DNA of 63,098 bases from CAYGSN01 sp964352675 (GTDB lineage: Bacteria; Pseudomonadota; Alphaproteobacteria; Micavibrionales; Micavibrionaceae): NCBI GenBank assembly GCA_964352675.1, contig CAYGSN010000013.1, positions 1 to 63,098 of the forward strand, read 5' to 3'. Below the pieces are notes generated by a model. It saw only the letters and a list, made by a program, of their open reading frames with translations. It ran no database searches and was not told the origin of the DNA. A program made the position numbers and the translations under genes. Of the stretch, positions 26,031-35,874 are shown in pieces; position 1 is the stretch's first letter; each line of letters starts with the position of its first letter.

Positions 26031-26789
26031 ATGAGTAATTCTAGCCCTCAGATTAGTCTTGATGTTCAAAATGTTAGCGTGGCCTATGTCACGGAAAATG
26101 TGATTGAAGATATTTCAATTGCTGTGAAGCCGGGAGAGATTTTTGGCCTGATTGGCCTGAATGGCGCCGGGAAAACCACGCTTATTAAAACTATCCTGGG
26201 CCTACGCCAGCAAAATAGCGGTGAAGTGCAGATTTTTGGACAGTCTGTTTCGGACAAAGAAAGCCGCAAGCAGCTGGCTTATTTGCCTGAACGCTTTGAC
26301 CCCCCGTGGTTCCTGAGCGGTATGGAGTTCGTAAAATTTTCCCTGCGGATGTATGGAAAGCCCTTTAACAAGGATGAGGTGATAGAGGCTGCCGAAAACC
26401 TAGCGCTTGATCCTGCGGCGCTAAAACGACGTGTGCAGACCTATTCCAAAGGAATGCGCCAGAAGCTGGGGTTGATCGCTACAATCCTGACCGGCTGCCA
26501 TTTGCTGATCCTGGACGAGCCGATGAGTGGTCTAGATCCCATGGCAAGAACGCTGGTTAAAGATATGATTATGCAGAAAAAGGGGCGGGAGCAGACCGTG
26601 TTTCTCTGCTCCCATATTCTGGCGGATATGGACGAAATCTGTGATCGTGTGGCTGTGCTGCATAGCGGACGGATTCAGTTTACAGGCACCCCGGAAGAGC
26701 TGCGCCGCAAGACCGGCGTTGAAAATCTGGAGCGTGCATTTTTGCATTTTATTGATCAGGACCAGATTGTGAAAGGTGCGGCGGCATGA
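26031..26789 (+). CDS. ABC-2 type transporter ATPase
   Basis: A 252-residue ATP-binding cassette subunit. Walker A is GLNGAGKTTLIK, the Q loop is in LAYLPERFDPP, the signature is YSKGMRQKLGL (a K for S variant), and Walker B is LLILDEPMSGLDP, with the switch His in LCSHILADM. The closest type is the ATPase of ABC-2 exporters such as NosF or CcmA-like proteins. The matching permease is probably the gene at 33249, separated by six pilus genes. An ABC transporter embedded in a pilus operon recalls PilH of Myxococcus xanthus. ATG 26031 is preferred to GTG 26022. Confidence 0.9.
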   Translation: MSNSSPQISLDVQNVSVAYVTENVIEDISIAVKPGEIFGLIGLNGAGKTTLIKTILGLRQQNSGEVQIFGQSVSDKESRKQLAYLPERFDPPWFLSGMEFVKFSLRMYGKPFNKDEVIEAAENLALDPAALKRRVQTYSKGMRQKLGLIATILTGCHLLILDEPMSGLDPMARTLVKDMIMQKKGREQTVFLCSHILADMDEICDRVAVLHSGRIQFTGTPEELRRKTGVENLERAFLHFIDQDQIVKGAAA

Positions 26790-26857
26790 TATTCTATAAT
26801 CCAAATATTAGGAGTATCCCCCGTTTCGATTCGCGTTCAACCAAAGGTTTTTCAGTA

Positions 26858-27973
26858 ATGTCCAAGTTCTGCTTTCAAAAAAGTTTTGACGTTTTAAGGC
26901 TATGTGCATTGGGTTGCGTGCTTTTGGGCGCTGCTTTTCCTGTGTCCTCATACGCGCAGGATGGTGTGGAAGACCCTCCGTCTGTTTTGAATCTGGAGGA
27001 TCTTGGTCTGTCTGAATTGTCCCAGGATCAGGACACACAGCAGGATCAACCGGAGAGCACTGCCCAGCCGCTATTGCCTGAAGAGGCCGCAGATGAAGCG
27101 GGAGAGGACACCGGTATGCTTCCGGATATGGATTTGCCCCAGGAAGTGAATGACCCGCAAGTGCCTGGAGACGCAGCCCTAAGCGTGCCGCAGGAGCCTG
27201 CACCTGTGGCTGAACAGGCAGCAATGCAACTTCCCGATATTCCTGATATCAGTGAGAAGGCGCAGCCCGAAGAAAACCTGTTTTTTGATGCAGAATCCTT
27301 GGTGCCGCAGAGCGAAATGGCGGCACAAAATCCCAAAAAACTTAATCCACGCCTCCAGCCGGCGTCCCGTTTGATGATCGTCAATAAAACTGCTGGGGCG
27401 GGCGCAAGGCAGGCCAAAATTGTTTCTGCGGAGCGGGCCTTGAGCCTGGGGCGCTATAATGCTGCCTTGAGTTTCTACAACGAGGTCTACGAGAAAAACC
27501 CACGCGACCCAAATGCGCTGCTGGGCAGGGCGATTGCCTATCAGAAGCTGGGGCAGGAAGAGGCGGCGATCAGCGCTTATGAAGAATTGCTGGATGCTCG
27601 CCCGGATAATGTGGAGGCGCAGATTAATATGATCGGCTTGGTCGGCAAGCGGTATCCGGCGGTGGCCATGCGCCAGCTTATGGACCTACGTCAGCAGCAT
27701 CCCGACAGTGTCGGGGTGGTGGCGCAGCTTGCGGTCTTAAGTTCTGAAATAGGACAATATCAGGAAGCGCTGGACTATCTTGGTATGGCGGCAAGCCTGG
27801 AGCCTCACAATGCATCCCACCTCTTTAATATGGCCGTAACTGCGGATCGTGCTGGCGATAAAAAGAATGCCGTTGATTATTACGAGCAGGCGCTGGAGAT
27901 CGATACGATCTATGGCGGTGGGCGCAGCATTCCCCGTGAAGCGGTGTTTGAGCGTCTTGCAACGCTGCGATAG
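26858..27973 (+). CDS. exported TPR protein of the pilus cluster
   Basis: A 371-residue exported protein: signal peptide to about residue 34 (VSSYAQ), an acidic Pro/Gln/Glu-rich linker to about 170, then tetratricopeptide repeats at 190-360 (RALSLGRYNAALSFYNEVYE, ALLGRAIAYQKLGQEEAA, HLFNMAVTADRAGDKKNA). This fits an MshN- or PilF-like assembly protein that binds pilus parts. ATG 26858 has AAAGG upstream and starts the signal peptide. An ATG at 26786 overlaps the ABC stop as ATGA and would add 24 residues, so coupling from the ABC gene is possible. Confidence 0.75.
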   Translation: MSKFCFQKSFDVLRLCALGCVLLGAAFPVSSYAQDGVEDPPSVLNLEDLGLSELSQDQDTQQDQPESTAQPLLPEEAADEAGEDTGMLPDMDLPQEVNDPQVPGDAALSVPQEPAPVAEQAAMQLPDIPDISEKAQPEENLFFDAESLVPQSEMAAQNPKKLNPRLQPASRLMIVNKTAGAGARQAKIVSAERALSLGRYNAALSFYNEVYEKNPRDPNALLGRAIAYQKLGQEEAAISAYEELLDARPDNVEAQINMIGLVGKRYPAVAMRQLMDLRQQHPDSVGVVAQLAVLSSEIGQYQEALDYLGMAASLEPHNASHLFNMAVTADRAGDKKNAVDYYEQALEIDTIYGGGRSIPREAVFERLATLR

Positions 27974-27979
27974 CCGCGG

Positions 27980-28825
27980 ATGCTTGCAGACGCATTTTAC
28001 GGCGCTGATCTTCTTCTGATTTCATTGATCGAACATTCTGTCGTTATCGTTCTGGGTCTGCTTTTTGGCAGTTTTGCAACGGCCATGATCCACCGAGTGC
28101 CGCTTGGAGTCCCATGGGCCTTCCCATCCAAAGGCGCTGGCCGGGATATGCCGCGCTCCCAATGCCCGTCCTGCGATCATACTCTGGGCGTTTTTGACCT
28201 TATACCCGTTTTGTCATGGGCTGCGCTGCGCGGACGTTGCCGGTATTGTAGTGCGAAAATTCCGGTATCTTATCCCCTGACGGAATTATGCGTGGTGCTG
28301 GTGTGTTTGCTCGTGCTGTGGACGCAGAGCTTATCACTCCAAACGGCCATGATTTATTTGATTATCCCGTTTCTGGCTGCTTTGCTCGTGATTGATCTGC
28401 GGCATTTGATTTTGCCCAATCATCTGGTTTTTATCGTCTGGGCGGCGGGTCTCATTCATCACGCTTTGGCCGCTTTTGTTTTTAAATCTGTTCCGCCAGA
28501 GGTTTTCTGGAGTGAGTATCTTATGGGCAGTATTGTTTTTGCCCTGTTTGTCTGGGGGGTTGGTTTTGTGGTTGGCAAGGTGTTGAAGAAAGATGCGCTT
28601 GGATTCGGAGATGTAAAATTCTTTGGTGCGGCCGGGATGTGGCTGGGACTCACGGCTTTGCCGATGTTTTGTCTGCTGTCCGGGGTTATCGGCGTTGTGT
28701 TTGCGCTGCTTTGGCGCTTTATCAGGAAAGATCCCGTTTTTCCCTTCGGCCCGGCCCTGATTGCGGCTTTTTATGTTCTGTTGCTGTTTGACGGTTCTCT
28801 TTTGCTTATATTTCCTTTAAAATAG
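27980..28825 (+). CDS. pilD: prepilin peptidase / N-methyltransferase
   Basis: A 281-residue polytopic aspartic peptidase (A24) that cuts the prepilin leader after Gly and methylates the new N-terminal Phe. The cytoplasmic CxxC pair motifs CPSC and CRYC that bind zinc lie near residues 62-90. Catalytic Asp residues lie in VIDLRHLILPN and LGFGDVKFFG. Seven or eight hydrophobic helices follow the A24 pattern. Substrates in this window are the two prepilins at 36142 and 36986. The ribosome-binding site is weak and the gene follows the TPR gene by six bases. Confidence 0.93.
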   Translation: MLADAFYGADLLLISLIEHSVVIVLGLLFGSFATAMIHRVPLGVPWAFPSKGAGRDMPRSQCPSCDHTLGVFDLIPVLSWAALRGRCRYCSAKIPVSYPLTELCVVLVCLLVLWTQSLSLQTAMIYLIIPFLAALLVIDLRHLILPNHLVFIVWAAGLIHHALAAFVFKSVPPEVFWSEYLMGSIVFALFVWGVGFVVGKVLKKDALGFGDVKFFGAAGMWLGLTALPMFCLLSGVIGVVFALLWRFIRKDPVFPFGPALIAAFYVLLLFDGSLLLIFPLK

Positions 28826-28905
28826 GTGAAAGACGATTTGTTTACCTTCCGTTCATAAAATTGCGTTAAAACTATAAAGACGAATATTTCTCAAGGAGTT
28901 ATCTC

Positions 28906-30081
28906 TTGGATCTCACACAGCTTCTCGCTTTTACCATGCAAAACGAGGCGTCCGACCTGCATTTAAGCGCCGGTAGTCCGCCGATTATCCGTGTTCACGG
29001 CTTGATGAAACGTATCAAATCCGATGAATTGTCCAGTGATGACATCCGGACCATGCTTTATTCGGTGATGACCGAAGAGCAGCGCGCGGAGTTTGAAAAG
29101 AACCGGGAGCTGGATTTTGCGATCGCGCTGGGGGAAAAGGCGCGTTTCCGTGTGAACGGTTTTACCAGCCGCCTTGGAACGTGTGCGGTGTTCCGGACGA
29201 TCCCGTCCGAGGTGCCGACGATGCAGCAGCTTGACCTGCCGCCTATAATGCGCCGTTTTGCGGAGCTTGAAAAAGGGATAATTCTGGTTACAGGTCCGAC
29301 AGGTTCGGGTAAGTCCACTACGCTGGCCTCCATGGTAAATCATATCAACCTGAATATGTCGAAGCATATCCTGACGATTGAAGATCCGGTCGAATTCTTC
29401 CATGAGTCGAAAAAGAGCCTGGTCAACCACCGTGAGGTGGGGACGGATACGGCGTCTTTTGCGCGCGCGCTGAAAAGCGCATTGCGGGAAGACCCTGATG
29501 TAATCCTGGTGGGGGAGATGCGGGACTATGAAACGATCTCACTGGCGTTGACGGCTGCGGAAACAGGGCATCTGGTTTTTGCCACACTACACTCCAGCTC
29601 TGCGGCTAAGACAATTGACCGTGTTATTGACGTGTTTCCGACAGGCGATAAGGAAATGGTCCGGGCCATGCTCTCCAGCTCCTTGCAAGGCGTTGTCGCG
29701 CAGACCCTGCTGCGTAAGGCTGATGGGAAAGGTCGCGTCGGTGCGTTCGAAATTCTGGTTGGCACCAATGCTGTACGGAATTTGATCCGCGAGAATCAGA
29801 TCCCGCAGATGTATTCCATGATGCAGACCGGTTCGCGCTATGGGATGGTGACGATGGAGGATTGTGTGAAAGATTTGCTGGATGCCGGGATTATTGATAA
29901 ATCTGAGGCACGCCGTGCCATTCTGCGTGCAACGGATGAAGAGGAAGAGCCTGAGGAGGGCCGCGCTTCCGCCGCCCTCGGAGGCGGTGATATGAGCGAG
30001 GACGCTAAATCCGAACCCCCGCAAAGCAAGTCTTCGGGCTCTGGCGGTGCTGAAAAAGATGATGAGGGGTATTCGTTTTGA
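28906..30081 (+). CDS. pilT: twitching motility retraction ATPase, PilT family
   Basis: A 391-residue hexameric ATPase that retracts the pilus by depolymerising it. Motifs are GPTGSGKSTTL (Walker A), EDPVEFFHE (Asp box), DPDVILVGEMRD (Walker B), TGHLVFATLHSS (His box) and NLIREN, which matches the PilT-specific AIRNLIRE sequence. The last 50 residues are an acidic, Gly/Ser-rich tail not typical of PilT (EEEEPEEGRAS). The gene starts with TTG, with AAGGAG seven bases upstream. The ATPase partner encoded next starts with TTG inside the stop of this gene. Confidence 0.93.
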   Translation: MDLTQLLAFTMQNEASDLHLSAGSPPIIRVHGLMKRIKSDELSSDDIRTMLYSVMTEEQRAEFEKNRELDFAIALGEKARFRVNGFTSRLGTCAVFRTIPSEVPTMQQLDLPPIMRRFAELEKGIILVTGPTGSGKSTTLASMVNHINLNMSKHILTIEDPVEFFHESKKSLVNHREVGTDTASFARALKSALREDPDVILVGEMRDYETISLALTAAETGHLVFATLHSSSAAKTIDRVIDVFPTGDKEMVRAMLSSSLQGVVAQTLLRKADGKGRVGAFEILVGTNAVRNLIRENQIPQMYSMMQTGSRYGMVTMEDCVKDLLDAGIIDKSEARRAILRATDEEEEPEEGRASAALGGGDMSEDAKSEPPQSKSSGSGGAEKDDEGYSF

Positions 30082-31217
30082 GTTCTGAGCCGATCATTTT
30101 CAAGTATCTGATGGCGATGAATGATCACAGCGCCAGCGACCTGTATCTTACCGTTGGGTTCCAGCCAACCTTGCGGACGGATAACGGTTTTGTACAACTG
30201 GATTCCGCCGCGCTGACTCCTGAGATGATTGCTGAGATACTCAGTGCGGTTTTAACCAATCGGCAAAAGCACGAGTTCCAGGCAGTGATGGAGCTGAACA
30301 CCTCGCTGGACATGGGCAAATACGGGCGCTACCGGGTGAATGTTTTGCGCCAGAGACAGCAGACTGCCTTGGTGATCCGCCGCATTATCTCGAAAATTCC
30401 GAGTTTTGAAGAGCTCCGGCTCCCGAAAATTCTGGAGCAGCTTTCAGTAGAAAAACGCGGTCTTGTCTTGTTGACCGGAATGACCGGATCAGGAAAATCT
30501 ACAACACTGGCCTCTATGGTGGATTACAGGAACACCAATGAATCCGGCCATATTGTAACGATTGAAGATCCGATCGAATATTATCACGAACACAAGAAAT
30601 GTGTCGTGACTCAGCGCGAGGTCGGGGTGGATACGGATAGCTACGGAATAGCCCTTAAAAACGCTCTGCGTCAAAGACCTGATGTTATCCTGGTTGGAGA
30701 GATTCGTGACCGCGAGGTGATGGAGCAGGCGCTTATGAGCGCAGAAACAGGGCATCTTTGTCTGGCAACGATTCATACGCATAACGCTTATCAGGCGATT
30801 GAGCGCGTGGTGAATTTTTTCCCTGAAGACTACGCCAATCAGATTCGCTTGAACCTGAGCGTGAATTTGAAAGCCATTGTTTCCCAGCGCCTGATTCCCA
30901 GCACGGAAGGGGGGATTGTACCCGCTATTGAAGTGATGCTGAATCAGGGATTGGTCCGGGAGTTGATTCTCAAAGGTGAGATTTCCAAAATCAAGGATGT
31001 GATGGAACAAAACGCACCGCTTGGCATGTGTACATTCGATCAGTCTCTTCTTCTGCTTTTTGCTAAAGGTCTGATTACCGAACAGACGGCCATTACGAAC
31101 TCTGACAAAGCGTCTGACATGAAAATCAAGATCCAGCAGGCGAAGATGAGCGGGAAAGCAGGGCAGGGTGGCATTCTTCAAAACCTCGACACGTCTGTTA
31201 TTTCCCTGAAAGAGTAA
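30078..31217 (+). CDS. pilU: PilU-like retraction ATPase
   Basis: A 379-residue PilT-family ATPase. Motifs: GMTGSGKSTTL, EDPIEYYHE, RPDVILVGEIRD and TGHLCLATIHTHN. The PilT NLIRE element is replaced here by VRELILKGEI, which fits PilU, the retraction helper. The Walker A Pro is replaced by Met (GMTG), a feature common in PilU. The TTG start overlaps the pilT stop as TTGA, with GAGGGG upstream. The pair PilT-PilU is typical of type IVa pili with twitching or surface-sensing roles. Confidence 0.88.
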   Translation: MSSEPIIFKYLMAMNDHSASDLYLTVGFQPTLRTDNGFVQLDSAALTPEMIAEILSAVLTNRQKHEFQAVMELNTSLDMGKYGRYRVNVLRQRQQTALVIRRIISKIPSFEELRLPKILEQLSVEKRGLVLLTGMTGSGKSTTLASMVDYRNTNESGHIVTIEDPIEYYHEHKKCVVTQREVGVDTDSYGIALKNALRQRPDVILVGEIRDREVMEQALMSAETGHLCLATIHTHNAYQAIERVVNFFPEDYANQIRLNLSVNLKAIVSQRLIPSTEGGIVPAIEVMLNQGLVRELILKGEISKIKDVMEQNAPLGMCTFDQSLLLLFAKGLITEQTAITNSDKASDMKIKIQQAKMSGKAGQGGILQNLDTSVISLKE

Positions 31218-31360
31218 TCCTTTTTCTTTCATTATATTTCTTCTCTTATAAAAAGCAGAACTTGTTTTAAGAGGTATTGCGCCTTGTGTGTCGATATGGT
31301 CTAATTATTGGGTACATTCCGGCAGTTCTGCCACTGATTTTTTATTATCCGGGTAATTTC

Positions 31361-33232
31361 ATGATTGATCATAGCGCGCGCATTCCCTCTAAACTTCTTA
31401 AGGCGTCCCTGATATGTGGACTTGGTTTCTCGCTGATGGCGTGTGATCTTGCCAAGAACCAGCTCCAGCCAGACAGGGAAGCCAATCTCGCCATACAGGA
31501 TTACAGGGACGCTTTTGCCTCCCGTGTTGATGAAGCGGAAGAGGGGGGTGACAATTTGCGTCCCGGATCGGGAATTCCTGAGTTGCAACCTTATGTGGCA
31601 TCAAACAGCGAATCTATGAAATCCATGCCGCTTGTTTCCATCTCGGTGAACCAGTCCGTACCGCTGCGCGATATTTTGTATGAGTTGGCGCAACAGGCCG
31701 ATTACGATCTGGAGCTGGATCCGCGCATTCAGGGTTCGATTATCTTCACCGCGCGCAACCGCCCATTTGATGAAGTCGTTGAGCGTATTAGTGATGTTTC
31801 TGGCCTGCGTTACCGTTTTAATAATGATGTCCTGCGTGTTGAACTCGATACGCCTTACAACAAGCTGTATAAGCTGGACTATCTGAGTTATGTCCGTACG
31901 AATAGCAGTGAGATCAGCAATGATATCTCCGTTGTGTCTGGTGAGGGGGCGGATACCGGGTCTAACTTTACTGCGGCTTCTGAGAGTGAAGCCGACTTCT
32001 GGGGCGAGCTGGAGAATAACCTGCAGCAGCTTTTGGGGGCTGCTCCGGCGTCTTTGCGTACGGATACGGACCCGCAAATTACCGCGGTGGAACAAAACCC
32101 GGATGTTCAAGCTGTGGCACCTGCAGATGAAAACGGCAATGTCCAAGTCCAGCCGCCGGATGCGGTTTTGCGTGTAGAATCACTGCCAACCAGCACGGGC
32201 GGAAGGAACAGTTCGCGTGGCGGAGCGTCTGCTGCTGCGATTCAGCCTGCTACATATTCGGTGAACAGGCAGGCTGGTATTATCAATGTCTATGCGTCTG
32301 AAAAAGATCAGAAGGAAATTGCAGCCTATCTGGAAGAGCTTGAAAGATCGGTAACCGCGCAGGTTCTGATTGAAGCCAAAATTCTGGAGGTAAGTCTGAA
32401 TGATTCATATTCTACGGGCATTAACTGGCGGGAGTTTAACCCCACTGGTGATTTGACAACGCTGAACTTTCTTAATTCAGCCGGTGAAACCACACTTGAT
32501 ACTCTGAACCCCAGCACAAACCTTGCTGGAGTTGGTTCTTCGGCTTTTAACATTGGTTATGCTGGGGACAATGTTGAAGCATTTTTGAATGCACTGTCTA
32601 CGTTTGGAACTGTAAGAGCGTTGGCCAGCCCGCGCATGACGGTGATTAACAACCAATCGGCTGTTTTGAATGTTGCGACTAACCGGGTCTTTTTCGAGAT
32701 TGATCTTGAAACTGAGTTTGATCAGGATACAAATACCCGCCGGACGGAAATTGACAGCGATATTCGTAGTGTTCCCGTTGGCGTAATTGTGAATGTCCAG
32801 CCCTCGATCAATTTGAAGAACAGCACCATATCCATGTCCGTCCGCCCGACTATCACAAAAATAGATGATGAAGTCCCAGATCCCAGCGTTGCTTTTGTTG
32901 CGCAGGAGGCCATGGTTGATATTGAGTCCCTGATCCCTGAGTTGAATGTGCAGGAGATTGACTCCGTAATTAAGCTTTCTTCCGGCGATGCTGTGGTTAT
33001 GGGTGGTTTATTGCAGGACCGTATTGCCAATAATGAACGGTCTGTGCCAATTCTTGGTGAAATCCCTATGGTTGGGTCCTTGTTCAAGCAGCATGATGAC
33101 AGCATTACCAAGACGGAGCTGGTCATTTTCTTGCGGGCTACAATCCTCAAAAACCCCAGCGACAATATCCACGCCGTGGATAAAGATTTTTACCGCAAGT
33201 TTTCGAGCGACCGCAGACCTCTGAAATTCTAA
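31361..33232 (+). CDS. outer-membrane secretin of the pilus (MshL/PilQ/GspD family), lipoprotein
   Basis: A 623-residue lipoprotein: the lipobox LMAC puts the lipidated Cys near residue 28, an unusual but known secretin anchor. An N-terminal STN/secretin N0-type domain (VPLRDILYELAQQADYDLEL) and a repeat N domain (residues about 290-350, AEILEVS-like ILIEAKILEVS) are followed by the conserved secretin pore. Its signature is SSGDAVVMGGLLQDR, VPILGEIPMVGSLFKQ and TELVIFLRATIL. A Ser/Asn-rich linker lies between the STN and N domains. ATG 31361 puts the signal peptide at the front; the TTG at 31277 would extend it with an unlikely N-terminus. It forms the pore through which the pilus leaves the cell. 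Confidence 0.9.
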   Translation: MIDHSARIPSKLLKASLICGLGFSLMACDLAKNQLQPDREANLAIQDYRDAFASRVDEAEEGGDNLRPGSGIPELQPYVASNSESMKSMPLVSISVNQSVPLRDILYELAQQADYDLELDPRIQGSIIFTARNRPFDEVVERISDVSGLRYRFNNDVLRVELDTPYNKLYKLDYLSYVRTNSSEISNDISVVSGEGADTGSNFTAASESEADFWGELENNLQQLLGAAPASLRTDTDPQITAVEQNPDVQAVAPADENGNVQVQPPDAVLRVESLPTSTGGRNSSRGGASAAAIQPATYSVNRQAGIINVYASEKDQKEIAAYLEELERSVTAQVLIEAKILEVSLNDSYSTGINWREFNPTGDLTTLNFLNSAGETTLDTLNPSTNLAGVGSSAFNIGYAGDNVEAFLNALSTFGTVRALASPRMTVINNQSAVLNVATNRVFFEIDLETEFDQDTNTRRTEIDSDIRSVPVGVIVNVQPSINLKNSTISMSVRPTITKIDDEVPDPSVAFVAQEAMVDIESLIPELNVQEIDSVIKLSSGDAVVMGGLLQDRIANNERSVPILGEIPMVGSLFKQHDDSITKTELVIFLRATILKNPSDNIHAVDKDFYRKFSSDRRPLKF

Positions 33233-33248
33233 GCATAGTGAAGCGCCC

Positions 33249-34007
33249 ATGTCTTTGCCCCTTGTTCAATACGTCCTGACCGCCGCATTGAGGGACAGGC
33301 TTATTGTCTCTTTGATGGTGGTTCTGGTTCTGGCGGTCAGCCTATCTGTCTTCTTTGGCTCCGCTGCGGTGAATGAACAGGACCAGTTTTCACTTGTCTA
33401 TGCCGGCGGCGGAATCCGCATGGCCGGAATTTTTGGGCTGGTGCTTTTTGTCGTATTTTTCATGCGGCGTTCCTATGAAGCCAAAGATATTGAATTCTTG
33501 CTCTCGCGGCCTGTCGGACGGATCGAGTTTTTACTCTCTTACGCTGCTGCATTTTCTATTCTCGCCGTCCTCATGGGGTTGGCGCAGGGGATATGCCTGC
33601 TCATTCTTGGCGCACAATTTGGAGAAGAGGGTCATATGCTCTGGGTGGCCAGCCTGATGGTTGAAAATATCATCATGGTGAACGTTGCGCTGTTTTTCTC
33701 CATGCTGTTATCCAGTGCCGCCAGCGGAACTATGGCGGTCTTTGCCCTCTACACCCTGGCGCGTATGAATGGTGAAATTCTGGGTATCATCGATCACAAA
33801 GGAGAAAATACATTTGAAGGGCTGGAATATGCGATGCAGCTGGTCTCCGCCATCACTCCCCGCCTGGATTTAATGGCGCAGACATCGTGGCTGGTTTACG
33901 GTGTGGGGGAGCAGGTCAATCTCACCTATATTGTTTTGCAGGGCGCCTTATTTACAGCCCTTATTCTGCTTGCAGCTCTGATTGACCTTGTCAAACGGCA
34001 GTTCTAG
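33249..34007 (+). CDS. ABC-2 type permease
   Basis: A 252-residue integral membrane protein with about six hydrophobic helices (LIVSLMVVLVLAVSLSVFF, AGIFGLVLFVVFFM, ILAVLMGLAQGICLLILG, IIMVNVALFFSMLLSSAAS and others). It resembles ABC-2 permeases that pair with CcmA-type ATPases. The ATPase gene at 26031 is the likely partner. It lies 16 bases after the secretin and two bases before the next gene. The substrate is unknown. Myxococcus PilI is the precedent for a pilus-linked permease of this kind. Confidence 0.8.
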   Translation: MSLPLVQYVLTAALRDRLIVSLMVVLVLAVSLSVFFGSAAVNEQDQFSLVYAGGGIRMAGIFGLVLFVVFFMRRSYEAKDIEFLLSRPVGRIEFLLSYAAAFSILAVLMGLAQGICLLILGAQFGEEGHMLWVASLMVENIIMVNVALFFSMLLSSAASGTMAVFALYTLARMNGEILGIIDHKGENTFEGLEYAMQLVSAITPRLDLMAQTSWLVYGVGEQVNLTYIVLQGALFTALILLAALIDLVKRQF

Positions 34008-34009
34008 TC

Positions 34010-34747
34010 ATGGCCTCAATTCCCGCATCTCCGGCAGAACGCAAAATCTGGATCGTGCTGTATCTTGCCCTGGCGCTTAATATTGCGCTCTGGTTTCATG
34101 CCAGAAGCTTCACATCGCGCTGGACGAATGTTCCGCCTGTCCCCAGCCAGATAAGCGCCACCGCTTCCGGGCTGGGCGATCATCAGTTCGCCTACCGGAT
34201 CATCGGGATCATGTTGCAAAACCTGGGTGATACGGGCGGGCGTACAACAGGACTTGCCGAATATGATTACGAGGAGCTGTCAAAGTGGTTTTTGCTGGAA
34301 CACCGTCTGGACCCGCATTCGAACTTTATTCCGTTTCTGGCGGCGTTTTATTTTGGTGGAACTAAAAATCCGGAAAAATTGCGGCCCTTGATTGAATATC
34401 TCCGCGTTGCCGGCAACAGCACGGAAGGCGAAAAATGGCGCTGGCTGGCGCATGCATCTTACCTCGCGCGTTTCAAGCTGAATGACTACGATTTGGCGCT
34501 GGAGCTGGCCAACAAGCTTGCACAATTGCCGAAAGACGATATGCCCGCATGGACGCGCAATATGCCTGCGCTTGTGCTGAATGCCCGCGGAGACAGGGAA
34601 GCAGCGTTTAATATGTTGCTTGAAATCCTGAAAAGCTCTGCGGATAAAATGCATCCGAACGAGGTCAATGCGACGCGCGATTATATTTGTACCCGCATAT
34701 TGACGCTGGAAGAGGCCGCAGCCAATCCGCTTTGTGAGAATTTGTAA
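34010..34747 (+). CDS. membrane-anchored protein next to the ABC permease
   Basis: A 245-residue protein with one N-terminal membrane helix (IWIVLYLALALNIALWFHA) and an otherwise soluble, helical region with TPR-like stretches (LAHASYLARFKLNDYDLALE, MPALVLNARGDREAAFNMLL). I do not recognise the family. Two bases separate it from the permease, so they are co-translated. By position it resembles PilG of Myxococcus, which has no known enzymatic domain and acts with PilH and PilI; this is an analogy only. Confidence 0.6.
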   Translation: MASIPASPAERKIWIVLYLALALNIALWFHARSFTSRWTNVPPVPSQISATASGLGDHQFAYRIIGIMLQNLGDTGGRTTGLAEYDYEELSKWFLLEHRLDPHSNFIPFLAAFYFGGTKNPEKLRPLIEYLRVAGNSTEGEKWRWLAHASYLARFKLNDYDLALELANKLAQLPKDDMPAWTRNMPALVLNARGDREAAFNMLLEILKSSADKMHPNEVNATRDYICTRILTLEEAAANPLCENL

Positions 34748-34806
34748 GGGACGCTTTAACTCATTCTTGGCTGGACGTAGCGGCATTTGTGCTTAAAATA
34801 TGCCCT

Positions 34807-35874
34807 ATGGACCAGCTGAGATTCTCCATACCTGAAATTTTGTCCCTGATCGGCGTGATTCAGTGCGTCTATATTCTGGTTTACATGGCTTTCCGCTCCG
34901 GCCGGATTTCCAGAGCCAGCCTTGCAATTCTGTATTTTCTTGTGCTGGGAACGGCTTTTGCCGCTGATTTTGCACGCAATTCCCTCGGCACATTTACGCC
35001 GTATTATTTCTACATCCAATGGGCGGGCTGGTTCCTGGGGCCGCCTTTGAGCGTGCTTCTTGTTGTGCAGATTGCCAAAATCCATGAATGGCCGCCCTTG
35101 CGCAATTTCTGGGTGTTGTTGCTGATACCCCTTGCCTTTTTCTTTTCGCAAAGTGTGGGGCAGGGCGAGCAGGTCTGTCGCGCCTATATTCCCTGTCCGG
35201 AAAGAATTGACGCTTTGTTGATTGCGGGGATTGTTGCCGGGGCGCTCAGCCTTCTAACCATATGGTTTAACCGCGATATTTTTACGCCCGTATTGAAAGA
35301 AAAGGACGGAAAAACAAGGTATTGGGTGATCCTGGCTATTATTCTGATGAATATTCTTTTCCTGTTCTCTGTTCTGCTTGGTGTAGGGTTGAACATTGAA
35401 AGTGATGAGACGCGCCTGATCCGCACCATCCTGGGGCTGGGCTATGTGTATCTGGTCGGTACGGGCCTGTTCCGGATATATCCGCAGGCGGTTCAAATTC
35501 GCAAAACGCCTGCGGAGGGTGGTTTAACTGCTGAAGAAAGAGAGATTGCCGCCAAAATTGAAGGTCTTCTGACGATGGATAAGGTTTATCAAGAGCCCAC
35601 TTACGCGCGCAACGATCTGGCACGGGAATGCGGCGCTTCTGAGGCTGTTATATCCAAGGTTATCAATGTACATTACCAAAAATCCCTGCCGCAAATCATG
35701 AATGAGTACCGTATTCAGGATGCAAAACAGCTTTTGCGCGAGACTGCGGCGAATGTAAAGGATATTGCCGGGGATGTCGGGTTTAATTCACTGGCATCGT
35801 TCAACAGGGTCTTTAAAGATATGACGAATCAAAGCCCCAGCGCTTACCGGAAAAGCCATAAAAAAGAGCCTTAA
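34807..35874 (+). CDS. membrane-bound AraC-family transcriptional regulator
   Basis: A 355-residue protein with six to seven N-terminal membrane helices (residues about 5-235) joined to a cytoplasmic AraC-type DNA-binding domain in the last 100 residues. The second helix-turn-helix reads NVKDIAGDVGFNSLASFNRVF, truncated here only by the 20-residue limit, followed by FKDMTNQSPSAYR, the family end motif. Such regulators sense something in or outside the membrane and bind promoters directly. It lies between the ABC unit and the prepilin genes, so control of pilin expression is likely. ATG 34807 is preferred; GTG 34789 is upstream without a clear ribosome-binding site. Confidence 0.85.
   Translation: MDQLRFSIPEILSLIGVIQCVYILVYMAFRSGRISRASLAILYFLVLGTAFAADFARNSLGTFTPYYFYIQWAGWFLGPPLSVLLVVQIAKIHEWPPLRNFWVLLLIPLAFFFSQSVGQGEQVCRAYIPCPERIDALLIAGIVAGALSLLTIWFNRDIFTPVLKEKDGKTRYWVILAIILMNILFLFSVLLGVGLNIESDETRLIRTILGLGYVYLVGTGLFRIYPQAVQIRKTPAEGGLTAEEREIAAKIEGLLTMDKVYQEPTYARNDLARECGASEAVISKVINVHYQKSLPQIMNEYRIQDAKQLLRETAANVKDIAGDVGFNSLASFNRVFKDMTNQSPSAYRKSHKKEP

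Noticed and set aside
26810..26823. A 14-base match (AGGAGTATCCCCCG) with the sequence before the second prepilin at 36973
   Set aside because: Several 14-base matches are expected by chance in 63 kb; here it lies inside coding sequence and does not precede a start.
31277..31360. TTG start for the secretin
   Set aside because: It would put 28 extra residues ahead of a normal lipoprotein signal; spacing to GAGG is only two bases.
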